DNA of 64,000 nucleotides, from the NCBI RefSeq assembly GCF_000317515.1, contig NC_019738.1, positions 2,313,623 through 2,377,622 of the forward strand. The letters run 5' to 3'. Shown here piece by piece: positions 54,017 through 59,747 of this stretch (position 1 is the stretch's first letter; each line of letters opens with the position of its first letter). The notes beneath the pieces are model-generated. The model was given only the letters and a program-made list of their open reading frames with translations. It searched no databases and was not told where the DNA came from. The position numbers were made by a program, and so were the translations under genes. The DNA comes from Allocoleopsis franciscana PCC 7113 (lineage in GTDB: Bacteria > Cyanobacteriota > Cyanobacteriia > Cyanobacteriales > Coleofasciculaceae).

Positions 54017-54433
54017 TTATCGATAAAATCGCGAACAATCTCTTTTAGAGACTCTCCCCTCTGGCAGAGTAGTATTGCACAAAAGAACAACGGAAAGTGT
54101 TGCCTTACTCAAGGTTGCATCCCTCAGGTTAGCATCGCTTAAATCCGCATCCATGAGGTTGGCATCGCTTAAATCAGCACCACTGAGGTTGGCATCGCTT
54201 AAATCAGCACCACTGAGATTGGTACGCCTTAAATCAGCACCACTGAGATTGGCATTACTCAAACTGGCACCCTCTAAGTTGGAACCATAAAGGTTGGCTC
54301 CATTCAACTTACATTTTTCACACTTCTTAGTGGTTTGTAATTGCCGAATCAGCTCAGGGGTTTGAGCTTGGGTTGGAGTTACTAATGCAACAAGAACCAG
54401 CAGTACAAGAGAAGTCAGAAGCTTAAGTTGCAT
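54017..54433 (-). CDS. Secreted pentapeptide-repeat protein
   Basis: 138 residues. Signal peptide (LLTSLVLLVLVALVTPTQAQ, cleavage near 23). A short Cys motif KKCEKCKL (36-42) is followed by about 11 pentapeptide units of A(D/N)LSx type (residues 43-115), e.g. NLSGADLSDANL, forming a quadrilateral beta-helix of about two and a half turns. The DNA is highly repetitive (LSGADLSDAN units, 54130-54250). Periplasmic or thylakoid-lumen location is likely. Pentapeptide proteins in cyanobacteria have varied roles; none can be chosen. The last 20 residues hold two more Cys. Confidence 0.85.
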   Translation of the reverse strand: MQLKLLTSLVLLVLVALVTPTQAQTPELIRQLQTTKKCEKCKLNGANLYGSNLEGASLSNANLSGADLRRTNLSGADLSDANLSGADLSDANLMDADLSDANLRDATLSKATLSVVLLCNTTLPEGRVSKRDCSRFYR

Positions 54434-54513
54434 AAATTGATGATCTATCTATATACAATCCATGTAGGGGTAAAGCCTTCGAGGGCACCCGGACAAGAGT
54501 GCCCTCAAGAGTG

Positions 54514-54855
54514 TTAACTGTGCGACAAACTCTCTAAACTTAAGGGAACCATATCTCCACTTGTTGTCAGCCCCAATAACATCCGCTCGTCCGGTCGAAT
54601 AAACTTGCCCGTGAGTACACAGCGTTCTTCTTGTTGGGCGACAGCCTCTATACTGGCTCGGATATCAGACAAGGAAAATTCGGGGCGATAATCACCGGAT
54701 TTCTGTTGCACATAGTTCCAGAGTACGTCTCGTATCAGAGCTTGATATCCCTGGTTGCCTGAGAGTTCTTTGAGCTTCTCTTTGAGTTCTCTCTCTAAAC
54801 GGATGCTAGTAACTTCCATGTCAGTGGTTGCTGTTCTGGTGAGTGTACGCATCAT
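54514..54855 (-). CDS. Ribbon-helix-helix-type DNA-binding protein
   Basis: 113 residues; the family-like part probably begins at the second Met (MEVTSIRLERELKEKLKELS, residue 13), with a CopG/Arc-type strand and two helices at 13-50. The C-terminal part (60-110) is of unknown type, with one Cys. It is conserved in cyanobacteria as a probable transcription factor. Whether it uses ATG 54855 or a later Met is unclear. No toxin gene is adjacent, so I do not call it an antitoxin. Confidence 0.65.
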   Translation of the reverse strand: MMRTLTRTATTDMEVTSIRLERELKEKLKELSGNQGYQALIRDVLWNYVQQKSGDYRPEFSLSDIRASIEAVAQQEERCVLTGKFIRPDERMLLGLTTSGDMVPLSLESLSHS

Positions 54856-55294
54856 CTTTTTTTCTCCAAAATATCTGGACAGGTTTGTAATACCAGTGTA
54901 GTATGTAAAAGTCAGCTTTCAAATCGATCTTTACCAATTCACCTTCTGTGAGCCTTCATATATCTCTTTCCACCCTATGCCCTGATGCTGCCGCCCTTCG
55001 AGGTTGGCACTCAGTGACATCACGGGTGGATTTTTGGTATGAGGGCAGGTATAGCTTGAGAGAAGAACATAAAGCAGAGATTGGCAATCAATTTAATAAA
55101 GACGCCGGGAATTTCCTGGGTGTCAATAGCGAAGCGGGACGCAATAGCGTCTTTCCACAACGAGATACCAGCCGGGGGAGGTACAGGCGAAGAAGCGCCG
55201 TACCAACATAGGACAGGAAGACTGTAAACGTTTTCACCTAACCCCCGCTCCTAAACCAAAAGAAGCGGGGGTTTTAACTATGAGGAGGCAAACC
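54856..55294. other. Intergenic region upstream of the HNH nuclease
   Basis: 439 bases. The plus-strand frame of 87 codons at 54948 has no family match and no clear ribosome-binding site, and ends before a hairpin, so I reject it. A hairpin AACCCCCGCT / AGCGGGGGTT (55240-55249 with 55264-55273) followed by TTTTAAC precedes the nuclease start. Confidence 0.45.
55240..55275 (+). terminator. Hairpin just upstream of the HNH gene
   Basis: 10-bp perfect stem with a 14-base loop and TTTT tail, 19 bases before the GTG start at 55295. Possible terminator or attenuator controlling the nuclease gene. Confidence 0.6.
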
Positions 55295-55834
55295 GTGACG
55301 AGCGCAACTGAAGTGTTAAGGCAATCTGTGGTGGTGTTCTCGAAGAACTATCTGCCAGTCAGTCGAGTCAACATTAAGCGAGCGATCGCTCTCCTCGTGA
55401 CGGGGAAAGCTGAACCTCTAGATTTTACGATGGGCAAAGGAGGCAAAGGCATTGCCGTGCATTCACCCAGTGTGGTGCTATTGGTACCCGAACACATTCG
55501 CTTGACGATTACAGATCGAGAGCGGGTTTGGAAGGTGCCTCCTGTGAATCGACGGGAAGTTTTAAGACGAGATAAGCACACCTGTCAATACTGTGGCAGC
55601 ACCAAGAAGTTAACGCTCGATCACGTAATTCCCCGCTCAAAAGGCGGAAAACACACTTGGGACAACGTAGTTATAGCTTGCGAACGGTGTAATAGCCGAA
55701 AAGGCGATCGCACTCCCCTGCAAGCGGGAATGACGCTACGCACCCAGCCGAAAGCGCCAATGCACCCAACTGTTGCCTTCTCGGAGCAGTTCTGGCGTGA
55801 ACAGCAAGTAAACCTGGAGAGGCAGGAGATATAG
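55295..55834 (+). CDS. HNH endonuclease
   Basis: 179 residues. The start is GTG 55295: a perfect AGGAGG lies 7 bases upstream, inside the alternative frame from ATG 55280. N-terminal region (1-75) is beta-rich, with PVNRREVLRRDKHTCQYCGS as the start of the HNH zinc site. The motif is C-x2-C then LTLDHVIPRSKGG then W-x-N-x3-C-x2-C-N, with the His/Asn/His positions intact. This form is widespread in cyanobacteria and may be a house protein or a free-standing homing-type nuclease. Followed after 3 bases by the alr0857-type gene. Confidence 0.88.
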   Translation: MTSATEVLRQSVVVFSKNYLPVSRVNIKRAIALLVTGKAEPLDFTMGKGGKGIAVHSPSVVLLVPEHIRLTITDRERVWKVPPVNRREVLRRDKHTCQYCGSTKKLTLDHVIPRSKGGKHTWDNVVIACERCNSRKGDRTPLQAGMTLRTQPKAPMHPTVAFSEQFWREQQVNLERQEI

Positions 55835-55837
55835 CTG

Positions 55838-56218
55838 ATGCTGAAACTCACTTATACCGACAACGGCTTTTATTTAGAGCGTCTGGCTCAACCCCTTGAG
55901 GAATGGGTCACGGCACGAGTGATTCTGGCGCTGAGAGCGGGTACCAATCTCTGCGTCGAACCTAGCACGGCATCGTTTCTGCTCCCAGCGGACATGCCAC
56001 AGCTGCGTCATCTGGAACGGCATCAGGAAGGAGAAGATGCGATCGCTATCTCTAGGTGCGATGCTGAATACATCGAAGTCAGCCTCAAAGGAACTTGGAT
56101 GACTTCAGACATCGATGGTGCTGAAGGCGTGTTTGTAACATCCCTGAATTACGCAGTTGAATTCTTCCTGATCAAGCTGTGGGAAGAGTCTCAAATCCGG
56201 ACTAGCTGTCTGCCATAA
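55838..56218 (+). CDS. Conserved cyanobacterial protein, alr0857-like
   Basis: 126 residues, probably translated with the upstream HNH gene (3-base gap). The beginning MLKLTYTDNGFYLERLAQPL and the WVTARVILALRAG stretch resemble a small cyanobacterial family that I recall as alr0857-like. Mostly beta, soluble. Function unknown; the pairing with an HNH nuclease suggests a functional link, but that is inference. Confidence 0.65.
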   Translation: MLKLTYTDNGFYLERLAQPLEEWVTARVILALRAGTNLCVEPSTASFLLPADMPQLRHLERHQEGEDAIAISRCDAEYIEVSLKGTWMTSDIDGAEGVFVTSLNYAVEFFLIKLWEESQIRTSCLP

Positions 56219-56434
56219 CTCGCGCAGCAACCCTAATCAGCAGTCAATTGAATCGTGTGAGGTAGCACGGCGATGCTACTTCCTCTTTCCTGCGACTGTA
56301 TGAGATGGAGTCTTACTACAGGACTAAGGGGAAAAGATTTGCACTATATATATCGACTCTTCCTTAAGTTTGTCTCGCTCAATCCTAATAGCTGCAAGGC
56401 ATTGACAGCATCAAAAAAAACTTTCCTCAAACCC

Positions 56435-56464
56435 TTGACACTTTATGTAGTATTTATGTAGTAT
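56435..56464 (+). promoter_or_regulatory. Candidate promoter of the tRNA array
   Basis: Consensus -35 TTGACA at 56435-56440 and a TAGTAT -10 candidate at 56459-56464, 18 bases apart. The -10 lies inside a triple TATTTATGTAG repeat, so alternative -10 positions exist. It is about 500 bases before the first tRNA. Confidence 0.45.
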
Positions 56465-56472
56465 TTATGTAG
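56442..56472. repeat. 11-base tandem repeat TATTTATGTAG
   Basis: Two complete units and most of a third, overlapping the candidate -10 region of the array promoter. Confidence 0.65.
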
Positions 56473-56735
56473 TGAAGCAAAGAGCGGAGCTAAAAACTCC
56501 AACAACAAATCACTATGTTGCTACTACTGATTCGACTCTCCGGTCAACGCAGACCACGAAAAGAGTCAAACAAAAGACCGAATCAGCCTCCTTTCCAAAA
56601 ACCTGAAAGAGAGCAAGAACAACGGTCATCCGAACACATCAACCAAATACAAACCAACGTTCGCTATCACAAGATCAGACAGATATATCAACTAGAACGT
56701 CGGTTCTTTCTCTAAATCATCTAAGTCTTTTTACT

Positions 56736-56754
56736 GAACCTTGAAAACTGAATA
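56736..56754 (+). promoter_or_regulatory. rRNA-type boxA-like antitermination sequence
   Basis: GAACCTTGAAAACTGAATA. The same string (GAACCTTGAAAACTGCATA) is the conserved element of cyanobacterial 16S-23S spacer and rRNA leader, regarded as the boxA-type antitermination signal. Here it sits upstream of a tRNA array, about 215 bases before the first tRNA, where a long untranslated transcript would need protection from Rho and Nus-independent stops. Confidence 0.55.
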
Positions 56755-56967
56755 AGAAAGCACCCATTTAATTCATCAATCTGTGCTGATAGTCATAGGC
56801 ACAGATGTCTTGAAGGGAAGCGTAGCTCAACTGTAATTTGTACAGAATGCTCTCAAGCCTGTTCTAAAAACCGTTGATTTCCTCTTACAAAAAGAGGTTA
56901 GGGTTAACACCTGCTACGTTCCCAAAAATCAAGACCTATAAATAGTGGGAATTGCTGATTGAGTCTT

Positions 56968-57040
56968 GGGACTGTAGCTCAGTGGTTAGAGCGTTCCCCT
57001 GTCGAGGGAAGGGTCGCCAGTTCAAATCTGGTCAGTCTCG
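56968..57040 (+). tRNA. tRNA-Asp(GTC)
   Basis: Acceptor GGGACTG / CAGTCTC (one G-U). Anticodon loop CTGTCGA. T-arm GCCAG-TTCAAAT-CTGGT. Discriminator G, no CCA. First array member; a different body from the second Asp tRNA at 57360. Confidence 0.9.
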
Positions 57041-57085
57041 CTCAACAGCAATTATGGAAGTTTCAATCTTCCTTTTCCCACACAT

Positions 57086-57158
57086 GGCCCCATCGTCTAG
57101 CGGTCAAGGATTTCTGAATTTCGATCAGAAGACACGGGTTCGAGTCCCGTTGGGGCTA
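57086..57158 (+). tRNA. tRNA-Glu(TTC)
   Basis: Acceptor GGCCCCA / TGGGGCT. Anticodon loop ATTTCGA (TTC). Glu-type D-arm (TCGTCTAGCGG). T-arm CGGG-TTCGAGT-CCCG. Discriminator A, no CCA. Confidence 0.88.
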
Positions 57159-57174
57159 TCAGATTGATGAACGA

Positions 57175-57248
57175 GGTCGAGTAGCCAAGTGGTTGAAGGC
57201 GTCAGTCTGCAAAACTGATACTCGTGGGTTCAAATCCCACCTCGACCT
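57175..57248 (+). tRNA. tRNA-Cys(GCA)
   Basis: Acceptor GGTCGAG / CTCGACC. Anticodon loop CTGCAAA, stem TCAGT/ACTGA. T-loop TTCAAAT. Discriminator T, as required for Cys identity. No CCA. Confidence 0.92.
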
Positions 57249-57274
57249 CTCAATCTGCACATCATCTGGTGCAT

Positions 57275-57347
57275 GGGAGTATAGCTCAACTGGCAGAGCA
57301 GACGGCTCTTAACCGTATGGTTGCAGGTTCGATCCCTGCTACTCCCA
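57275..57347 (+). tRNA. tRNA-Lys(CTT)
   Basis: Acceptor GGGAGTA / TACTCCC. Anticodon loop CTCTTAA; stem GACGG/CCGTA with one mismatch. T-arm GCAGG-TTCGATC-CCTGC. Discriminator A, no CCA. Body very similar to 57438. Confidence 0.88.
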
Positions 57348-57359
57348 CTCAGTACACAA

Positions 57360-57431
57360 GGCTCCATCGTCTAGTGGTTAGGACGCTGCTCTGTCGAAGC
57401 GGAGACAGGGGTTCAAATCCCCTTGGGGTCG
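57360..57431 (+). tRNA. tRNA-Asp(GTC) on a Glu-like body
   Basis: Acceptor GGCTCCA / TGGGGTC with G-U pairs. Anticodon loop CTGTCGA (GTC). The D-arm TCGTCTAGTGGTTAGGAC and the T-region match tRNA-Glu(CTC) at 57521 closely, so the aspartate anticodon sits on a glutamate-type scaffold. Discriminator G. Confidence 0.85.
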
Positions 57432-57437
57432 TTGTTT

Positions 57438-57509
57438 GGGAGTATAGCTCAGAGGTAGAGCAGTCCTCTCATAAGGGACTAGTCGCAGGTTCAAGTCCTG
57501 TTACTCCTA
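57438..57509 (+). tRNA. tRNA with CAT anticodon (Met elongator or Ile2)
   Basis: Acceptor GGGAGTA / TACTCCT (one G-U). Anticodon loop CTCATAA. Shares the D-arm and acceptor with the array tRNA-Lys(CTT). Discriminator A, no CCA. By sequence it could be methionine or, after lysidine modification, isoleucine; the body does not decide. Confidence 0.85.
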
Positions 57510-57520
57510 CTGACAAACAT

Positions 57521-57592
57521 AGCCTCATCGTCTAGTGGTTAGGACGCTGCCCCCTCAAGGCAGAGACAGGAGTTCAAATCTCCTTGGGGCTA
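57521..57592 (+). tRNA. tRNA-Glu(CTC), C33
   Basis: Acceptor AGCCTCA / TGGGGCT. Anticodon loop CCCTCAA, anticodon CTC. Position 33, nearly always U, is C here. Stem CTGCC/GGCAG. Discriminator A. Bacteria normally read GAG with tRNA-Glu(TTC) alone, so this is an extra isoacceptor. Confidence 0.8.
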
Positions 57593-57595
57593 TCT

Positions 57596-57681
57596 GGAGA
57601 GGTGGCTGAATTGGCTGAAAGCACTTCCCTGCTAAGGAAGCATGGGGTAACCCATTGCAGGTTCGACTCCTGTCCTCTCCG
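57596..57681 (+). tRNA. tRNA-Ser(GCT)
   Basis: Class II, 86 bases. Acceptor GGAGAGG / CCTCTCC. Anticodon loop CTGCTAA. Long variable arm with ATGGGGTAACCCAT stem. T-loop TTCGACT. Discriminator G. Confidence 0.94.
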
Positions 57682-57692
57682 CCTTTTTACTT

Positions 57693-57780
57693 GGGTCGGC
57701 CCGCCTATTAGCGTAGGCAACGGTCTGTAAAATCGCCGCGTCCGAAAGGCGCATTGCAGGTGCGACTCCTGCCCGACCCA
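57693..57780 (+). tRNA. tRNA-Tyr(GTA), degenerate
   Basis: Class II, 88 bases. Acceptor GGGTCGG / CCGACCC. Anticodon loop CTGTAAA. Long variable arm GCGTCCGAAAGGCGC. Position 8 is C and the T-loop is TGCGACT instead of TTCGACT, so it departs from consensus at conserved positions. Discriminator A. Confidence 0.82.
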
Positions 57781-57825
57781 TTGAATTTTGGATTTTAGAT
57801 TTTGGATTCAAAGTTCAAATCGGAT

Positions 57826-57900
57826 GTGGGGATAGTGTAACTGGCAACATCTCGATCTCCAAAATCGATGATCTGAGTTCAAATCTCAGTCCCCGCGCCA
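57826..57900 (+). tRNA. tRNA-Trp(CCA)
   Basis: Acceptor GTGGGGA / TCCCCGC (one G-U). Anticodon loop CTCCAAA. T-arm TGAG-TTCAAAT-CTCA. Discriminator G followed by encoded CCA (57898-57900). The 45-base spacer before it contains a GGATTTTAGATTTTGG-type repeat. Confidence 0.88.
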
Positions 57901-57906
57901 TTCAAT

Positions 57907-57981
57907 GAGAGCGTAGTTTAACTGGATAAAATATCGGTCTACGAAACCGAAGAGGTGGGGGTTCAAGTCCCTCCGCTCTCG
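57907..57981 (+). tRNA. tRNA-Arg(ACG)
   Basis: Acceptor GAGAGCG / CGCTCTC. Anticodon loop CTACGAA; A34 would need deamination to inosine. D-arm TAGTTTAACTGGATAAAAT is unusual in lacking the common GG pattern form. Discriminator G, no CCA. Confidence 0.88.
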
Positions 57982-57988
57982 TCAACTT

Positions 57989-58074
57989 GGAGAGGTGGCC
58001 GAGTGGCTTAAGGCGCAGACTTGGAAAGTCTGATTAGGTAAAACCTAACGCAGGTTCAAATCCTGTCCTCTCCG
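57989..58074 (+). tRNA. tRNA-Ser(GGA)
   Basis: Class II, 86 bases; same acceptor GGAGAGG / CCTCTCC as tRNA-Ser(GCT). Anticodon loop TTGGAAA. Long variable arm TTAGGTAAAACCTAA. Discriminator G. Confidence 0.93.
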
Positions 58075-58083
58075 TTGAAACTT

Positions 58084-58158
58084 CCCCCGGTAGCTCAGTT
58101 TGGTAAGAGCGCTTGACTGAAAATCAAGAGGTCGTCAGTTCGATACTGACCTGGGGGG
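58084..58158 (+). tRNA. tRNA-Phe(GAA)
   Basis: Acceptor CCCCCGG / CTGGGGG. Anticodon loop CTGAAAA, stem CTTGA/TCAAG. T-arm GTCAG-TTCGATA-CTGAC. Discriminator G, where bacterial Phe tRNAs normally have A; identity could be weak. Confidence 0.88.
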
Positions 58159-58165
58159 CTGTCGT

Positions 58166-58240
58166 TGCCTCATAGCTCAATGGTAGAGCCACGCGCTGTT
58201 AACGCGGGGGTTGTAGGTTCGAGTCCTACTGGGGCAGCCA
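58166..58240 (+). tRNA. tRNA-Asn(GTT)
   Basis: Acceptor TGCCTCA / TGGGGCA. Anticodon loop CTGTTAA. T-arm GTAGG-TTCGAGT-CCTAC. Discriminator G followed by encoded CCA. Confidence 0.92.
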
Positions 58241-58245
58241 TTTAT

Positions 58246-58320
58246 TGCTGGGTAGATGAATTGGTAAATCGAAGTGTAGCCAGCCAATTATAATAATAGG
58301 TTGAGTCCTGTACTTTGTTC
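58246..58320 (+). pseudogene. tRNA relic before the HNH gene
   Basis: GCTGGGTAGATGAATTGGTA resembles a tRNA 5' half, and ATAGG-TTGAGT-CCTGT is a T-arm with one base lost from the loop. The acceptor does not close, so it is a decayed tRNA, cut or displaced by the nuclease gene that starts at 58323. Confidence 0.5.
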
Positions 58321-58322
58321 CA

Positions 58323-59024
58323 ATGAAATACAGCAAAGAAGTTTTGGAAAAAGCTGTTAAACAGTCCTTCTCTGTAAGTGGGGTTTTAAGGAAACTTGGT
58401 ATCGCAGGTGGAGGAAGTCATGGTCACATAACTAGGCGTATTAAAGACTTGGGTATTGATACCTCTCACTTTAAAAAACAGGGCGAAAACTTGAAAGGGT
58501 TCAACCCCAAAAAGCCTTGGCAAGAAGTTTTGGTATTAAATTTGAGTAACAGAAGAAGGCCTGGCGTTCAACTGAGACAAGCCTTGTTAGAGATGGGGAA
58601 GGAGTATAAATGCGAAAATCCCCAATGTTCGATTCAAAGTGAGTGGTTAGGACGCAAGTTAGTTTTAGACGTTGACCACATAAATGGGAATTGGCAAGAT
58701 AACCGCCCAGAGAATCTAAGATTTCTCTGTCCTAACTGTCACAGACAAACTGCAACCTATGGGAATAAGCGCCAACAACTAGAAACAAAGAAGTACAGTT
58801 CGCACCCAAATAAAAAAGTTCCCCATCTGAAAGCCAGAAAAGTTGAGCGTCCTTCTAAGGATGAACTGGCGAAAATGATATGGGAAAAACCAACTACTCA
58901 TATAGCCAAGGATTTTGGTGTAAGTGGTAAGGCAATAGAAAAGTGGTGTAAAGCTTATGGCATCGAGAAACCTTCTAGAGGTTATTGGGCTAAAAAAAAT
59001 CAGTCTAAAACTTCTATGTTGTAG
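58323..59024 (+). CDS. HNH homing-type endonuclease inside the tRNA array
   Basis: 233 residues. A central zinc HNH site (CENPQC, VLDVDHINGNWQDNRPENLR, CPNCHRQ; residues about 98-145) carries the His-Asn-His catalytic set in the DHINGN...NL...CH pattern of phage and intron-type HNH enzymes. The N-terminal 50 residues and the C-terminal part (AKDFGVSGKAIEKWCKAYGI) look like two helix-turn-helix DNA-binding segments. It starts 3 bases after a tRNA relic and ends 16 bases before tRNA-Gln. Likely a free-standing nuclease that moves itself, and perhaps neighbouring tRNAs, between arrays. Confidence 0.88.
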   Translation: MKYSKEVLEKAVKQSFSVSGVLRKLGIAGGGSHGHITRRIKDLGIDTSHFKKQGENLKGFNPKKPWQEVLVLNLSNRRRPGVQLRQALLEMGKEYKCENPQCSIQSEWLGRKLVLDVDHINGNWQDNRPENLRFLCPNCHRQTATYGNKRQQLETKKYSSHPNKKVPHLKARKVERPSKDELAKMIWEKPTTHIAKDFGVSGKAIEKWCKAYGIEKPSRGYWAKKNQSKTSML

Positions 59025-59040
59025 GCTTAGCAAATTTCAT

Positions 59041-59115
59041 TGGGGAGTAGGCGACGTTGGCAAAGCCACCTGATTTTGGCTCAGGAAATCGCGGGTTCGA
59101 TTCCTGCCTCCCCAG
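59041..59115 (+). tRNA. tRNA-Gln(TTG)
   Basis: Acceptor TGGGGAG / CTCCCCA. Anticodon loop TTTTGGC. T-arm GCGGG-TTCGATT-CCTGC. Discriminator G. Confidence 0.9.
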
Positions 59116-59151
59116 TTCTGCTCTCTCGCTTTGATAGAGCAGCTAAGTAAT

Positions 59152-59225
59152 GCTCCTGTAGCCCAATCGGAAGAGGCAGCAAGCTTAAACCTTGCGCGTT
59201 GCTGGTTCAAGCCCAGCCAGGAGTA
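59152..59225 (+). tRNA. tRNA-Leu(TAA), short variable arm
   Basis: Acceptor GCTCCTG / CAGGAGT. Anticodon loop CTTAAAC (TAA). Only 74 bases: the variable region is five bases (GCGTT), so this leucine tRNA is class I and lacks the long arm of normal leucine tRNAs. T-arm GCTGG-TTCAAGC-CCAGC. Discriminator A, as for Leu. Confidence 0.85.
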
Positions 59226-59229
59226 CTAA

Positions 59230-59302
59230 CGGGATGTAATTCAGCGGCTAGAAGCCATGCTTTGGGAGCATGGAGTCGCAGGTTCAAATCCTGCCATCCC
59301 GA
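59230..59302 (+). tRNA. tRNA-Pro(TGG)
   Basis: Acceptor CGGGATG / CATCCCG (C1-G72 pair, typical of Pro). Anticodon loop TTTGGGA. T-loop TTCAAAT. Discriminator A. Confidence 0.93.
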
Positions 59303-59305
59303 TAT

Positions 59306-59379
59306 GCCCCTGTAGCCCAATCGGAAGAGGTGCCGCACTTAGAATGCGGAGGTTACTGGTTCAAGCCCAGTCAGGGGTA
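59306..59379 (+). tRNA. tRNA-Leu(TAG), short variable arm
   Basis: Acceptor GCCCCTG / CAGGGGT. Anticodon loop CTTAGAA (TAG). 74 bases with a 5-base variable region, same body as the array tRNA-Leu(TAA). Discriminator A. Non-canonical for leucine. Confidence 0.85.
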
Positions 59380-59388
59380 TTGGTGCGA

Positions 59389-59467
59389 TGCGGGTGAAGT
59401 AGCCACGGTAGGCTTGGAGGTCTCATAAGCCTCTTATCAGCAGGTTCGACTCCTGCCCCCGCCACCA
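59389..59467 (+). tRNA. tRNA-Met(CAT), possibly initiator-like
   Basis: Anticodon loop CTCATAA (CAT). Acceptor 1-7 TGCGGGT with CCCCGCC leaves 1-72 unpaired (T-C), a hallmark of initiator tRNA, although 7-66 is also mismatched. The three G-C pairs of the initiator anticodon stem are not complete (GAGGT/GCCTC). Encoded ACCA end. T-loop TTCGACT. Confidence 0.7.
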
Positions 59468-59471
59468 AAAT

Positions 59472-59543
59472 GCAGGCGTGGTGCAATGGCTAGCATAGGA
59501 GCGTCGTAACCTTCTGATGCGAGTTCAACTCTCGCCGCCTGCT
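59472..59543 (+). tRNA. tRNA-Thr(CGT)
   Basis: Acceptor GCAGGCG / CGCCTGC. Anticodon in GTCGTAA (CGT); stem AGGAG/CTTCT leaves a wide loop. T-arm GCGAG-TTCAACT-CTCGC. Discriminator T (usual Thr A), which questions charging. Confidence 0.8.
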
Positions 59544-59547
59544 TCGA

Positions 59548-59619
59548 GCAGATGTGGTGTAAGTGGCAACACAAGGGCATGGTAAGTCCTCGATGTGGGT
59601 TCGACCCCCGCCGCCTGCT
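59548..59619 (+). tRNA. tRNA-Thr(GGT)
   Basis: Acceptor GCAGATG / CGCCTGC with one mismatch. Anticodon loop ATGGTAA. T-loop TTCGACC. Discriminator T. Second of three adjacent Thr tRNAs with related bodies. Confidence 0.8.
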
Positions 59620-59630
59620 CCTTCAACCGT

Positions 59631-59701
59631 GCAGGTGTGATGTAACGGCAACATGAGGCTCTTGTAAAGCCTTCTTGCGAGTTCAAGTCTCGCCATCTGC
59701 T
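59631..59701 (+). tRNA. tRNA-Thr(TGT)
   Basis: Acceptor GCAGGTG / CATCTGC. Anticodon loop CTTGTAA, stem AGGCT/AGCCT. T-arm GCGAG-TTCAAGT-CTCGC. Discriminator T. Confidence 0.88.
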
Positions 59702-59747
59702 TGTGGCGATGCTAGAGGTCTTTTTTGGTAGTGGAGAGGAGGAAAAT

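Larger units (their letters stand above)
56219..56967. other. Leader region of the tRNA array
   Basis: About 750 bases with no convincing protein gene (the 66-codon frame at 56515 has no ribosome-binding site). It contains, in order: a promoter-like TTGACA (56435), a triple TATTTATGTAG repeat (56442-56472), the boxA-like sequence at 56736-56754, and around 56816-56885 a sequence GGGAAGCGTAGCTCAACTG that looks like the 5' half of a decayed tRNA. Confidence 0.55.

Noticed and set aside
54075-54290. Plus-strand ORF with LASLKSAP repeats
   Set aside because: Antisense of the pentapeptide-repeat gene; the repeat is a by-product of the coding repeats.
54075-54300. Possible CRISPR-like repeat array
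   Set aside because: The repeated units have no spacers; they are coding pentapeptide repeats. No CRISPR array or cas gene is seen anywhere in the window.
54948-55211. 87-codon plus-strand ORF before the HNH gene
   Set aside because: No family match, poor ribosome-binding site and arginine-rich, chance-like translation.
56515-56715. 66-codon ORF in the tRNA-array leader
   Set aside because: No ribosome-binding site; low-complexity Gln/Arg/Pro composition; the leader is probably untranslated.
57000-57560. Protein frames across the tRNAs (for example 57224-57535)
   Set aside because: They are translations of tRNA genes with conserved RSGDRGSNPL-like artefacts, not proteins.
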